A DNA stretch of 64,000 nucleotides from Ignatzschineria larvae DSM 13226 (lineage in GTDB: Bacteria > Pseudomonadota > Gammaproteobacteria > Cardiobacteriales > Wohlfahrtiimonadaceae), in the NCBI RefSeq assembly GCF_038500265.1, contig NZ_CP150637.1, positions 459,501 to 523,500 of the forward strand, in the 5' to 3' direction. The notes under the pieces were generated by a model. The model saw only the letters and a list, made by a program, of their open reading frames with translations, did not search any database and was not told the DNA's origin. How positions within the stretch are numbered: position 1 is the stretch's first letter; each line of letters opens with the position of its first letter. Positions 27,633-37,063 of the stretch are shown one piece after another. Made by a program: the position numbers and the translations under genes.

Positions 27633-27709
27633 TGGGGTGAACGACGGGACTTGAACCCGCGACAACCGGAATCACAATCCGGGGCTCTACCAACTGAGCT
27701 ACGCCCACC
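27633..27709 (-). tRNA. tRNA-His (GTG)
   Basis: Minus-strand cloverleaf with acceptor GTGGGCG pairing CGTTCAC, the extra 5' G (-1) opposite C73 that marks tRNA-His, anticodon loop TTGTGAT (GTG), T arm CGGGTTCAAGTCCCG and encoded CCA. Confidence 0.96.
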
Positions 27710-27773
27710 ATAATGATTTACTGTCTTTGGTTTCTTCTTAGAATTGTGCGCCCGATTACAATGTAATGCTTAA

Positions 27774-27850
27774 TGGCGCGCTCGGCAGGACTCGAACCTG
27801 CTACCCTCGGCTTAGAAGGCCGATGCTCTATCCAGATGAGCTACGAGCGC
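27774..27850 (-). tRNA. tRNA-Arg (TCT)
   Basis: Minus-strand cloverleaf with acceptor GCGCTCG/CGAGCGC, anticodon loop CTTCTAA (TCT anticodon, reading AGA/AGG), T arm CAGGTTCGAGTCCTG and encoded CCA. Confidence 0.96.
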
Positions 27851-27887
27851 TTTAAAGCACTTTAGGGCCGCATAGGAATTGTAAAAT

Positions 27888-27964
<77 letters not shown>

Positions 27965-28034
27965 AAAATTTTATTCTTGCTTTCCAAGAAGAACTGTATG
28001 ATAGGGCATTAAAGCTAAACCGTCAAATTTTTGT

Positions 28035-29300
28035 TTAATCTTTAAGCGTATTTTCTCGGTATTCTCGAATATAACTTTGAATCGCTTGTAATTGTGCTTT
28101 TTCAATTGCTTCAGGAATGGCTTTTTTATCAATATCTTTGATGACAGACTGCACATCAATATGTGCAACTGCTTCTCGAATCGCTAATAGATATTCACGT
28201 TGCGGATAAGGGCGATCTGTAAAATGAAGTCGGCCTCTTGCATCGGCTTTACAAGCATCGACAAAGCGGCGTAAATTATCAGGCTTACGAATGGCATCGA
28301 GATTTTTAAGCAACTTCAGCAGCGTTTTCGGGCGAAGCTCAAAAGCTTGGTGCATCAAAAGATGATGTTCCGTCACTTTTAAAGCAATATCTCGATAATG
28401 ATTGGGAACTTTTAAGCGCCGGCAAAATTCTTCCACAAGCGGAACGCCACGAATTTCGTGCATTTTATGGCTTGGCCATTCTGATTGCGGGGTAATCGCC
28501 TTCCCAAAATCGTGGCAGAGTACCGCAAAACGAGTTGGCAGATCCTCGGTCATCTTGGCAATAATTTCAAGGGCCATCATCGTATGAATCCCTGAATCAA
28601 TCTCAGGATGATATTTAGCGGTTTGTGGCACGCCGAAAAGCGCATCGACTTCCGGGAAGAGGATTTTTAAGGCACCCACTTCTTGCAAGGCATAGAAGAA
28701 TTGTTGCGGTTCAGCCTCGCTCAAGGCTTTATTGAGCTCTTGAAAGACGCGCTCAGGCGTGAGTGCTTCTAATTCACCATTTGCGATCATGGTTTCTACA
28801 AGGGCCTTAGTCTCTTCGGCAATGGTAAAACCATAAGGTGCATAGCGGGCATAAAATCGTGCTAACCGCAATACTCGCACCGGATCTTCAATAAAAGCAT
28901 CGCTTACATGGCGTAAAATACGTTGCTCAAGATCGGCAACTCCACCATAAGGATCAAACAGCGTGCCATTCTCATCTTCCGCAATCGCATTAATCGTTAA
29001 ATCCCGCCGGCGAAGATCTTCCTCAAGGGTAATCGAGGGATCAGCAGAGATCTCAAACCCGCGATAACCTTTTGCTACTTTACGCTCTGCACGGGCAAGG
29101 GCATACTCCTCTTTAGTCTCAGGATGGAGGAAAACGGGGAAATCTTTACCCACTAAAATAAAGCCTTTCGCTTCCATCTCTGCCGGTGTCGTGCCGACGA
29201 CTACCCAATCTCGTTCATGATAGGGGTGTCCAAGCAGTTTATCGCGGACAGCACCGCCGACGAGATAGGTTTGTTTCATCTGTTGTATGTGATGGGCCAT
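28035..29300 (-). CDS. cca: CCA-adding multifunctional tRNA nucleotidyltransferase
   Basis: Adds or repairs the 3' CCA of tRNAs; the HD domain gives phosphohydrolase activity. The 421 residues include the nucleotidyltransferase signature YLVGGAVRDKLLG and HERDWVVVG, DLRRRDLTINAIA, the ERVFQEL template region, and the HD motif in AVLCHDFGKA. An internal Met at residue 8 (MKQTYLVGG, 29279) matches the E. coli N terminus and may be the true start; neither candidate has a strong ribosome binding site. It lies just upstream of a tRNA cluster on the same strand. Confidence 0.93.
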   Translation of the reverse strand: MAHHIQQMKQTYLVGGAVRDKLLGHPYHERDWVVVGTTPAEMEAKGFILVGKDFPVFLHPETKEEYALARAERKVAKGYRGFEISADPSITLEEDLRRRDLTINAIAEDENGTLFDPYGGVADLEQRILRHVSDAFIEDPVRVLRLARFYARYAPYGFTIAEETKALVETMIANGELEALTPERVFQELNKALSEAEPQQFFYALQEVGALKILFPEVDALFGVPQTAKYHPEIDSGIHTMMALEIIAKMTEDLPTRFAVLCHDFGKAITPQSEWPSHKMHEIRGVPLVEEFCRRLKVPNHYRDIALKVTEHHLLMHQAFELRPKTLLKLLKNLDAIRKPDNLRRFVDACKADARGRLHFTDRPYPQREYLLAIREAVAHIDVQSVIKDIDKKAIPEAIEKAQLQAIQSYIREYRENTLKD

Positions 29301-29544
29301 AATATGTTGTATAAGTTTTTTAATAAATTTTTAGTCAGTATTTTAATAAGCCCTTATTGTACCTCATTTTGTATAGAGTATTGTACGATGCATTGAATAT
29401 CCTTTTATGATGCGAGATTGATTAAAGTTGAGAATCTTTTTATGATGAGTTATTGAAAGTGAGCCAATATAGGCTGTGATGCTGAGATAATCGATTAAAT
29501 TATGATCGATTAAAACTTATTGACCTTCGATTAAAGGATTTTTT

Positions 29545-29904
29545 ATGACGCAATCATCTTCACGTTTAGATCAAATTATCGCGGAAACCCATCAAAACCG
29601 ACGCATTCGCGAGCAAGGTTACCGAGAGCAAGCGCTTAAAATGTATCCTTGGATTTGCGGCCGCTGTCAGCGAGAATTTGATCATCGTAATGTTCGTGAA
29701 CTTACAGTCCATCATCGGGATCATAATCATGATAATAATCCTGCAGATGGCAGTAATTGGGAACTACTTTGTCTCTATTGTCATGACAATGAACACCAAC
29801 GGTTAGAAGAAGCACGCACGAATGCAACAGCGAATACCGATGGGAAAACAGCAGTTGCAACACATAATCCTTTTGCTGATTTAGCGAAGATGTTGAAGAA
29901 ATAG
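29545..29904 (+). CDS. yajD: HNH nuclease family protein YajD
   Basis: Small protein of 119 residues with an HNH fold. It contains CGRCQREF (first CxxC), LTVHHRDHNHDNNP (the HNH core), NWELLCLYCHDNEHQ (second CxxC) and a C-terminal NPFADLAKMLKK, closely matching E. coli YajD in motifs and length. Biochemical function is not established. It is solitary, in the gap between cca and the AT-rich two-gene region. Confidence 0.9.
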   Translation: MTQSSSRLDQIIAETHQNRRIREQGYREQALKMYPWICGRCQREFDHRNVRELTVHHRDHNHDNNPADGSNWELLCLYCHDNEHQRLEEARTNATANTDGKTAVATHNPFADLAKMLKK

Positions 29905-30053
29905 CAGTATGGTTTCTACTATTAAAGAGGGCGGGAAGAAGAGGTTATTATTTAGTTAGATTATATTGTAAATATTAATGTACTATAGAGGTGTAAATGT
30001 CAATTTACTTGTCTTAATATTTTATTTTGTAACTAATAATTGAGTTTTAAATC

Positions 30054-31712
30054 ATGCAACCCTTTAAAAAAATACTTTTAAGCTTTACTTCAAATCCTTT
30101 AGAAGCACATTATGAACCTATAAGTATTTCGGCTGCGTTATACAATTATATCAAACAGATGTCAGAAAAACGTTTTGAAAATGCGAAAGCGTATAATGAT
30201 TTTCTTGTTTTCTGTTGTGATATTGGTCGCTTAGACATAGTATTTTATTTCACGCGCTATGTTGATCATATGAGTCCCTTATTTCAAGAGTATATGATTG
30301 AGACCCCCAATATTAAGCGTATTTATAACTTTACAGATGATGAACATCTTGGTGAACTACAAACCCTATCATTGCATGATTTAACAGATGGTATTATATG
30401 CCGTTTAAAACAGACCTTATTAGATTTAATAGGTGATCAAAAAGAAGATAGTTTTTATGGCAATATGATTGTGAGTTTCTATATAGCATTGCTATTAGAA
30501 TCATCGAAAATGATCTTTGATCGAAATCAAGTGATTGATATTATTGCTTATTTTAAAAATTCGCATAAGACAGAGCAAATTAGGCGTAATACCTGTTATC
30601 TATTATTATTTGATTATGTTTTGAAATTTAATTTTTATGGTTTTTTTAGATTACCTGATTGTAATTTTAATCATTTGACTTATTTACAGCACGCTATTGT
30701 AGATACACCATATATCGGTGGGGAGTTACGAGATATATTATTTGAAATTTTTAAAAATAGAATCAAACAATACAATACATTATCTCGTTACTCTAAGAAA
30801 CTTAAGTTTGCGATATGTATCTCAGGGAGTTATCGTAACCACCAGGACTGTTTAGAGAGTATTAAAGAGAATTTAATAGATCCATTAGATGCAGATGTCT
30901 ACATTCATACTTGGGATCAGATGTCCTATTGGACCGGATATGGTGGAGCCCCTAGTGTATGGAGAACATTTGGTCGTGATGCACAACAAGTATTACCAGA
31001 AAAATATCAAATTAATCTAGAACGATTAACACCTTTTCTACCTCAAGTAAATACTATTTTACGGGCTCCTTTAACGAAATCCTTTGATTCTGCACTTTTT
31101 GAAGCGATTTTTAGGCCCAAAAAAATGATTGTAGAGAGCGAGAAAGCCTTTACTGATTCTCTTATTAATCCTGATGGATTTTCCCGGCATCGTGGGACAT
31201 TGAATCAAATTAAGATGTTTTGGGGAATTAAGCAATCATTTGATCTTGCTTTAGCCAATGGGAAATATGATGTTGTTATTCGTATTCGACCAGATATAAA
31301 AATGGTGGAAAGAATTACCCCTGATTTTTTTGCAGGTATTAAAAACAATGTTTTTTATAGTCGAGTTTGGCCAACTACAGGAATTGCTGATGCTATATTT
31401 TATGGAACAGATAGCGTCATGTATGCCTTTAGCCGCTTAGTAGATGAGATGATGGAGTTTCAAGAGCTCAGTCCTTATAAAGATTATCCTAAATATGATT
31501 GTCATGCATTACTTGCGGCCTGGGTATATGAGTCAAATTTCCAGTTAAATAATCAATATATTCCTGGTTTTATTGAGGTCAATCCTAAGATTCCGCTACC
31601 TGGATTGCGAGAAGCAATTGAATCAGATATTGAGAATTTAACAGATGAGCAACGTGAAGAATTAATGCCAATTATTGAATATATTAAGAATAATTATTGT
31701 GAGCATCTTTGA
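30054..31712 (+). CDS. Glycosyltransferase-like protein of unknown function
   Basis: The 552-residue product has no signal peptide. Residues 1-245 are helical-looking and not recognised. From residue 250 the sequence KFAICISGSYRNHQDCLESI, then LDADVYIHTWD, and later GKYDVVIRIRPDIKM (Asp414 in an R-x-D context) resembles putative GT-A-type sugar transferases found in capsule and LPS loci. The gene is visibly more AT-rich than its neighbours, has no strong ribosome binding site, and is not near other polysaccharide genes, which suggests acquisition by transfer. Function is inferred only from motifs. Confidence 0.55.
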   Translation: MQPFKKILLSFTSNPLEAHYEPISISAALYNYIKQMSEKRFENAKAYNDFLVFCCDIGRLDIVFYFTRYVDHMSPLFQEYMIETPNIKRIYNFTDDEHLGELQTLSLHDLTDGIICRLKQTLLDLIGDQKEDSFYGNMIVSFYIALLLESSKMIFDRNQVIDIIAYFKNSHKTEQIRRNTCYLLLFDYVLKFNFYGFFRLPDCNFNHLTYLQHAIVDTPYIGGELRDILFEIFKNRIKQYNTLSRYSKKLKFAICISGSYRNHQDCLESIKENLIDPLDADVYIHTWDQMSYWTGYGGAPSVWRTFGRDAQQVLPEKYQINLERLTPFLPQVNTILRAPLTKSFDSALFEAIFRPKKMIVESEKAFTDSLINPDGFSRHRGTLNQIKMFWGIKQSFDLALANGKYDVVIRIRPDIKMVERITPDFFAGIKNNVFYSRVWPTTGIADAIFYGTDSVMYAFSRLVDEMMEFQELSPYKDYPKYDCHALLAAWVYESNFQLNNQYIPGFIEVNPKIPLPGLREAIESDIENLTDEQREELMPIIEYIKNNYCEHL

Positions 31713-31858
31713 TACTCTTTATTTTTTATTTAATTAATCTCTATTTAATGAAATTTAATTAATGAAATTTAATTAATGATTTTGATTATTAATGTTGTTT
31801 TTAAATGTTAATATGATAGGTAAAATAAAATTTTAGTACAACCAATATAGGAAGAAAA

Positions 31859-32998
31859 ATGAGTTTTAAATATTATGAAGATCGCCAGAACTGGCCTGCT
31901 ATGGCTCCTGGTTATGCTAACGTTTCCCATTATACATTCCATGATTTGAATCGAAATGGCGTTTATGACCTAGGGGATCGGCCTTTGATTCAAATAGCTG
32001 TACGAATGACCCGAGAAGACGGTTCTTGGGTAGTCCGTCGCTCAAATTTGAATGGTTTTGTGAATTTTAATAATGCGATTGTCGATCCTAATTCTGAAGT
32101 GGCGAAGAAAGTCGAAGTGCGTGCGCCGGGTGTTTATACCTTTGAAGTGATTGTCCCGGAAGGTTGGTTTGTTACGACTAAAAATGCACTTCAAAAAATC
32201 ACTTATGTGGAAAAGCCTAATACTCGCCCTGGAATTGTGTGTGATAAGGTACCAGAGCCGATCGGGCTTGCGCAGATTTTAACGATCTCTGGGAGTGTAT
32301 TTTTACGAGAAGAGAATGGCTTTGTGCGCCAGGCAACAGGTAAAGATCTCTCTATTACAGCGATCTCACCGATGAGTGAAAAGATAAAAGTTAAGGTGAA
32401 TGACCGCGGGCAATACTCTTTTGAAGGATCTCCTGGTACTTGGAAAGTCGAATATCGTTCGGAAACAGAAGTATATGAACGAATATTTGAACTTAAGAGT
32501 GCGCCTATTAAAGTGAGTAAAGTGATTTTAGGACTTAATGGTGCAACGATTCCACATAAAGAGCAGATTGTAACTGTAGATTTTGAAAATATCACAGATC
32601 GTAATGTGCAGAAGATGCCAAATGGTGTGGGTTCGCTCAAATGGCGTAATCTGAATGTGATTCATTATGCCTTTGAGGGGGAAGGATATAGTAACGGGAC
32701 GGTCTCCGGTGAATATGTTGCTTACAATACTTCAGGTTATCCTGTCTTTATCGAAAAGGATGAGGGCTTTGATTTTTACGGTGCTTACTTTACAGCTGCT
32801 TGGCTCAATAATGCACAAGGGGAGACTTTAAAAGTAGAAGCTTGGCGCGGTGGTGAACTGATCGCGGAAGACTCCTTCAAGCTCTCGGCTTTAGGCCCTT
32901 TCTGGCTTGATGCAGATTATCGTAATATCACCCGCTTAGTCTTAAGCACTGAACACTATTGGCAATTTGTCGTCGATGATATGAAGTTTGGTGTATAA
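31859..32998 (+). CDS. SdrD B-like / Cna-B-like beta-sandwich protein
   Basis: 379 residues without signal peptide or membrane segment. Near the N terminus HDLNRNGVYDLGDRPL (residues 28-43) is the calcium-binding type DxNxNGxxDxGD motif of SdrD B-like repeats, followed by a predicted beta-rich domain and a second one around GSVFLREENGFVR...YSFEGSPGTWKVEY. The C-terminal 130 residues (from VTVDFENITDR) look like a beta-jelly-roll. An AGGAAG ribosome binding site precedes the ATG. Such domains are normally extracellular, so export would need a non-classical route. It follows the glycosyltransferase-like gene by 146 bases. Confidence 0.55.
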   Translation: MSFKYYEDRQNWPAMAPGYANVSHYTFHDLNRNGVYDLGDRPLIQIAVRMTREDGSWVVRRSNLNGFVNFNNAIVDPNSEVAKKVEVRAPGVYTFEVIVPEGWFVTTKNALQKITYVEKPNTRPGIVCDKVPEPIGLAQILTISGSVFLREENGFVRQATGKDLSITAISPMSEKIKVKVNDRGQYSFEGSPGTWKVEYRSETEVYERIFELKSAPIKVSKVILGLNGATIPHKEQIVTVDFENITDRNVQKMPNGVGSLKWRNLNVIHYAFEGEGYSNGTVSGEYVAYNTSGYPVFIEKDEGFDFYGAYFTAAWLNNAQGETLKVEAWRGGELIAEDSFKLSALGPFWLDADYRNITRLVLSTEHYWQFVVDDMKFGV

Positions 32999-33057
32999 AT
33001 ATTATCGCTATCAACGAATCAACAGATAAGTGGATACGATAAAAAAGAGAATAAACC

Positions 33058-33090
33058 AAAAGCCACAGTTCATCATGATCTGTGGCTTTT
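33058..33090. terminator. Bidirectional terminator between the SdrD-like gene and hslU
   Basis: AAAAGCCACAG (33058-33068) and CTGTGGCTTTT (33080-33090) form an 11-bp perfect stem whose ends provide a T-run in both directions. It lies between the convergent genes. Confidence 0.85.
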
Positions 33091-33117
33091 AGCTATTTTG
33101 ATGCTGATCTCGATTTA

Positions 33118-34458
33118 TTAGAGGATAAAGCGACTTAAATCTTCATCTTCCACTAAATCATCAAGCTCGTTTTTCACGTACTCTTCAGTGACGATGAATT
33201 TTTCACCTTCCCGATCTGATGCGTTGAAAGAGATCTCTTCTAATAAGCGCTCTAAAATAGTATGTAGTCGGCGAGCACCGATATTTTCGGTTTTCTCATT
33301 CACATCAAATGCCATTTGCGCAATCTTACGAAGCGCGTCTTCTTCAAACTCAAGCTCAACGCCTTCCGTTGAGAGTAGGGCACGATATTGCTTGATTAGT
33401 GCTGAAGAGGGCTCAGTCAAAATACGGAAGAAATCATCGGCATTGAGGGATTTAAGCTCAACACGAATAGGTAGACGACCTTGTAATTCTGGAATCAGAT
33501 CAGATGGTTTTGCTAAGTGGAAAGCCCCTGATGTAATAAAGAGAATATGATCAGTCTTGATTGCGCCATATTTCGTGGAAACGGTACAACCTTCAATCAG
33601 TGGGAGGAGATCCCGCTGAACCCCTTCACGAGAGACATCCGCCCCTGAAGTCTCTCCTTTACGGCAGACTTTATCGATCTCATCAATAAAGACAATCCCT
33701 TGATTTTCAGCCACTTCAATCGCTTTCTGTTTCGCCTCTTCATCATTAATCAAGCGCGCCGCTTCTTCATTTTGCACCACTTTAAGCGCATCTTTGATCT
33801 TCATCTTTTTCGATTTCTTCTTCTCCATACCTGACTGTTGGAAGAGTGATTGCAGTTGATCTGCCATCTCTTCCATACCGGGAGGCGTCATAATATTCAC
33901 ACCCCCCATGCCGGTGCTTGAGATTTCGATATCGATCTCTTTATCATCCATTTCGCCACGAATAATTTTTTCGCGGAATTTTTGACGAGTACTGCTCTCG
34001 GCCTTAGGTGCATTTGGCTCATCGGCAAAGCCAATGCCTTTTGGCGGTGGTAAAATTGCATCTAAAACACGCTCAATCGCCGCTTCTTCCGCTTTGGGGT
34101 AGGCTTCTTTGATCATCTGTTCACGTACTTTCTTGACAGACGCTTCCACTAGATCACGAATGATAGAGTCCACTTCACGGCCCACATAACCCACTTCTGT
34201 GAATTTAGTCGCTTCAACCTTAATAAAAGGGGCATTTGCAAGGGTCGCAAGGCGGCGCGCGATCTCGGTTTTACCCACACCGGTAGGCCCAATCATGAGG
34301 ATATTTTTCGGAGTGATCTCTTTACGGATCTCTTCGTTGACTTGCTGTCTTCTCCAACGATTACGTAGCGCAATCGCAACAGAGCGTTTCGCCTCATCTT
34401 GGCCAATAATATAACGATCGAGTTCTTGTACGATCTCTCTAGGGGTCATTGAGCTCAT
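33118..34458 (-). CDS. hslU: ATP-dependent unfoldase HslU
   Basis: AAA+ hexamer that feeds proteins to the HslV peptidase. The 446 residues have the N-terminal [22 protein letters not shown], Walker A GPTGVGKT (residues 57-64), the [10 protein letters not shown] pore motif, the family-specific I domain, Walker B IVFIDEID, and the C-terminal tail ending DLSRFIL that docks into HslV. Length matches E. coli HslU. It follows hslV by 170 AT-rich bases. Confidence 0.97.
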   Translation of the reverse strand: MSSMTPREIVQELDRYIIGQDEAKRSVAIALRNRWRRQQVNEEIRKEITPKNILMIGPTGVGKTEIARRLATLANAPFIKVEATKFTEVGYVGREVDSIIRDLVEASVKKVREQMIKEAYPKAEEAAIERVLDAILPPPKGIGFADEPNAPKAESSTRQKFREKIIRGEMDDKEIDIEISSTGMGGVNIMTPPGMEEMADQLQSLFQQSGMEKKKSKKMKIKDALKVVQNEEAARLINDEEAKQKAIEVAENQGIVFIDEIDKVCRKGETSGADVSREGVQRDLLPLIEGCTVSTKYGAIKTDHILFITSGAFHLAKPSDLIPELQGRLPIRVELKSLNADDFFRILTEPSSALIKQYRALLSTEGVELEFEEDALRKIAQMAFDVNEKTENIGARRLHTILERLLEEISFNASDREGEKFIVTEEYVKNELDDLVEDEDLSRFIL

Positions 34459-34628
34459 AAAATAGATTCCTTCTATGTATTTGTTCTTTTATCTTTCTAT
34501 ATGCGTATATAGAGAGATATGTATGTTTATATAGATCTTTTCTAGCATCGCCGTTCTCTAATATCCGATATTGCTAATATCTAATATCTAATATTAAATT
34601 AGATAATATGGCATTAAAGAATGCGTCA

Positions 34629-35168
34629 TTAGAAAGAGAGTTTTTCAACGGTCAGATTAGTATTGGTATAGATACAGACATTTCCTGCGATCTCAAGGCT
34701 TTTACGGACAATCTCTTCCGCGGACAGCTCCGTATTTTGAATAAGGGCAAGCGCTGCACTATGGGCAAACATGCCACCTGACCCAATTGTTGCGATATCA
34801 TGTTCAGGTTCAATGACATCGCCTAAGCCTGAGATGATAAAGGTTGCGGTTTCATCTGCGACAATCAGGAGCGCTTCAAGTTTACGTAGTGAGCGTTCAG
34901 TACGCCAATCTTTAGCGAGTTCAACTGCCGCGCGGGTAAGGTTACCGCTATGTTGCGCCAATTTTTCTTCAAAGCGTTCAAAGAGGGTAAAGGCATCAGC
35001 CGTACCGCCGGCGAACCCTGCTATTACTTTGCCATTAAATAGCCGGCGTACTTTGCGCGCGTTGCCTTTCATGACCGTATTGCCCATAGAGACTTGGCCA
35101 TCGCCACCAATGACGACTTCATTTCCACGACGTACTGCACAGATGGTTGTACCACGAAACTGTTCCAC
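34629..35168 (-). CDS. hslV: Proteasome-like peptidase HslV (GTG start)
   Basis: Double-hexamer threonine protease partnered with HslU. The GTG at 35168 is chosen: AAGGAG stands exactly six bases before it, and translation gives MEQFRG followed by [20 protein letters not shown], as in betaproteobacterial-type HslV. The catalytic Thr would become residue 1 after processing. A longer frame from 35198 adds ten residues with no family match. Other signatures are [17 protein letters not shown] and [20 protein letters not shown]. It is the first gene of the hslVU unit. Confidence 0.95.
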   Translation of the reverse strand: MEQFRGTTICAVRRGNEVVIGGDGQVSMGNTVMKGNARKVRRLFNGKVIAGFAGGTADAFTLFERFEEKLAQHSGNLTRAAVELAKDWRTERSLRKLEALLIVADETATFIISGLGDVIEPEHDIATIGSGGMFAHSAALALIQNTELSAEEIVRKSLEIAGNVCIYTNTNLTVEKLSF

Positions 35169-35174
35169 AATTGA

Positions 35175-35180
35175 CTCCTT
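35175..35180 (-). promoter_or_regulatory. Ribosome binding site deciding the hslV start
   Basis: A perfect AAGGAG on the minus strand lies six bases before the GTG at 35168 and within the longer open frame. This spacing supports GTG initiation rather than the upstream ATG. Confidence 0.8.
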
Positions 35181-35315
35181 ATCATATTTAAATTGCATTT
35201 TAGCATGGTATTATAATGAGGTTCGCCGATGATATTTCAAGCGAATGATTTAAATCGTGTCAATTTTACCCATAACTTTTCCATCTATATTCCACTAGAA
35301 GGTTTTACTATTACG

Positions 35316-36101
35316 ATGACAATGCTGACCGATCATGCCTTATTACGCTATTCACGCCATATTATGCTTGAGCAATTTGATATCGACGGACAAGAGAAGC
35401 TTGCTCAGGCGCATGTAGTTGTTGTTGGTTGCGGTGGATTAGGGATGGCGGCACTTCCGCTCTTCGTCGGCGCAGGGATCGGCCGGATTACGCTCATTGA
35501 TTTTGATATGGTGGATCTCTCGAATCTGCATCGGCAAACAGGTTACAAGATGGCAGATGTAGGGCTCTCAAAAGTAGCGCAAGCCGCGCAGCATCTGACC
35601 GAGCTCAATCCCGATATCAACATTCAGCCCATTGAGCAGAAAGTGGATTTCACAGCGCTACAATCGATTGTCCAAGATGCCGATGTTGTCCTAGATTGCA
35701 GTGATAATTTTCAGCTACGCAAAGATCTCAACCGCGCTTGTTTTATGGCCAAAGCGCCCTTAGTCTCCGGCTCTGCGGTACGGTATGAGGGGCAGCTCAC
35801 TCTCTTTGATTTTCGTGATCCTGATTCTGCTTGTTACGAATGTCTCTTTACCGGCGATCATGCCGATGATGGTAATTGTGCGCTCTTCGGTGTCTTCTCA
35901 CCGGTTGTTCATATTATCGGCATCACACAAGCGCAAGAGGCACTGAAGCTCCTCCTCGGTATCGGCACATTAGCAACCCATAAACTCCATATCTATAATG
36001 CACTCGATTTTAGCTGGCAATCCTTTAAGTATCGGCGTAATCCGCACTGTGCAGTTCATTTAGAGGATGCGGATTGTGATCGTAAGATCGGTTCAAAATA
36101 A
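35316..36101 (+). CDS. moeB: MoeB/ThiF-family adenylyltransferase (HesA/MoeB/ThiF)
   Basis: E1-like enzyme that adenylates the C terminus of a sulfur-carrier protein (MoaD or ThiS). Residues LLRYSRHIMLEQFDIDGQEK match the MoeB/ThiF start, followed by the nucleotide loop VVVVGCGGLGMAALP, DFDMVDLSNLHRQ and the DCSDNF motif. The first zinc pair CYEC is present; the second is CAVH, with His in place of the last Cys. A longer frame from 35229 has a GAGG ribosome binding site but adds 29 residues unlike the family. The last codons and stop lie inside the family A repeat. MoeB versus ThiF cannot be decided here because no partner gene is adjacent. Confidence 0.85.
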   Translation: MTMLTDHALLRYSRHIMLEQFDIDGQEKLAQAHVVVVGCGGLGMAALPLFVGAGIGRITLIDFDMVDLSNLHRQTGYKMADVGLSKVAQAAQHLTELNPDINIQPIEQKVDFTALQSIVQDADVVLDCSDNFQLRKDLNRACFMAKAPLVSGSAVRYEGQLTLFDFRDPDSACYECLFTGDHADDGNCALFGVFSPVVHIIGITQAQEALKLLLGIGTLATHKLHIYNALDFSWQSFKYRRNPHCAVHLEDADCDRKIGSK

Positions 36102-36243
36102 GCGGTATTGAAATGCTGGCGCATCAGCGGTCAAAAGCGAGGAAGCTATTCTATCCGAGTGTTGGTAAGTCAGGTTTTATGTTCTTTTAAAATCCTACAA
36201 TAGCTGGTTAAAAACCATTTTTCTTCAACTAAGCTGACTATAT
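36079..36243 (+). repeat. Family A MITE-like repeat, copy 4, overlapping the moeB 3' end
   Basis: About 165 bp. The left end CGTAAGATCGGTTCAAAATA corresponds to the TAGTAATATCGGTTTAAAAT end of copy 2. The right end, read in reverse, is TATAGTCAGCTTAGTTGAAG. The core GCTGGCGCATCAGCG...CTATCCGAGTGTTGG is more diverged than in other copies. The first 23 bases encode the last residues (RKIGSK) and the TAA stop of the moeB-like gene. It fills half of the 36102-36445 gap; no gene is seen in the rest. Confidence 0.75.
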
Positions 36244-36445
36244 AACAGGGTAAATCAATGTGTAATAAATTGTTTTAAAATGGTAATAAAATAATCATGA
36301 TCAGATTATTGCTGATCAAGTTGTTGTATAGTAGATTACAAATCTATGACAGCAGAGTCACAGTGTAGTAGAAGATAATCGTAATCTACGCAATATTAAT
36401 CTAAGCAAATAGAGTCCTATCAGATAAGACGAAAAGAGGGTTTCA

Positions 36446-36778
36446 ATGAAAAAACATCTTTTAATGATCATCGCCGGCGTATTGGTGATCGCAGGTTGTG
36501 CCGGTAATAGTAACAAAAATGTGAGTTACGCTAACTACAAGCAGGATAAACACGATTTAGAGTTAGTATCCGATAAAAATATCAATGCGTTTAGTAGCTG
36601 TATTCGTAGCGCGCTCGCGCCTTATAATGCCAAAGAAGAGAAGATTACCAATAATGATATTCGCTTCACAAAAGCCGGGGATTTTACGGTAGAAGTTTAC
36701 CGCGCGATCGATAGCACTTATGCGCGTGCCGACAGTCAAGATCCTCGTATCATTGCATTAGTGGAGCGTTGTAAGTAG
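36446..36778 (+). CDS. Small lipoprotein of unknown function
   Basis: 110 residues. MKKHLLMIIAGVLVIAGC is a typical lipoprotein signal with lipobox IAGC. The mature part has no family I recognise; it contains two further Cys residues (in AFSSCIRSAL and at the penultimate residue of the protein), which could form a disulfide in the periplasm. AAAGAGGG precedes the ATG. It lies between the moeB-like gene and phoX, with its own leader. Confidence 0.65.
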   Translation: MKKHLLMIIAGVLVIAGCAGNSNKNVSYANYKQDKHDLELVSDKNINAFSSCIRSALAPYNAKEEKITNNDIRFTKAGDFTVEVYRAIDSTYARADSQDPRIIALVERCK

Positions 36779-36970
36779 TCACTGTTTAAAACTAAAGGGA
36801 CAGTTTTAAAGTCTTTGTGTTAGCGGGAACAATATCCTGATATTAATGATATCAATAATATTAAAGCGGTCGTCATCGAAGCAGTTTGTTTCGGGGCTAC
36901 CGTTTTTTATCGTCAATTCCTTGAGTGAACTTTGGAAATTGATGCATAGAAACCCCATAAAATCATCACC

Positions 36971-36988
36971 TTGTCACGCAAGTGTCAT
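36971..36988 (+). promoter_or_regulatory. Candidate Pho box upstream of phoX
   Basis: TTGTCACGCAAGTGTCAT consists of two 7-base half-sites (TTGTCAC, GTGTCAT) separated by four bases, an 11-base period like the E. coli PhoB box (CTGTCATAAAG-type). It stands 76 bases before the phoX ATG, with a possible -10 (GCATAT or CATATC) about 12 bases downstream. Fits phosphate-starvation control of a phosphatase. Confidence 0.65.
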
Positions 36989-37063
36989 ATTCATTCTTTA
37001 GCATATCCTTATTCCTACATTGGATGTGGGAAATTTGAGATTTGAATTATTTGGAGAATTCGC

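Noticed and set aside
32203-32640. 145-codon open frame on the minus strand inside the SdrD-B-like gene
   Set aside because: A shadow of the + strand gene, with no signal for initiation and an improbable Ser/Thr/Pro-rich composition.
30054-32998. The AT-rich two-gene segment considered as a toxin-antitoxin, phage or defence island
   Set aside because: No nuclease, toxin, integrase or antitoxin motifs are visible; only glycosyltransferase-like and Ig-like surface motifs.
34771-35232. 153-codon + strand frame opposite hslV
   Set aside because: Antisense of a secure gene, no ribosome binding site or family features.
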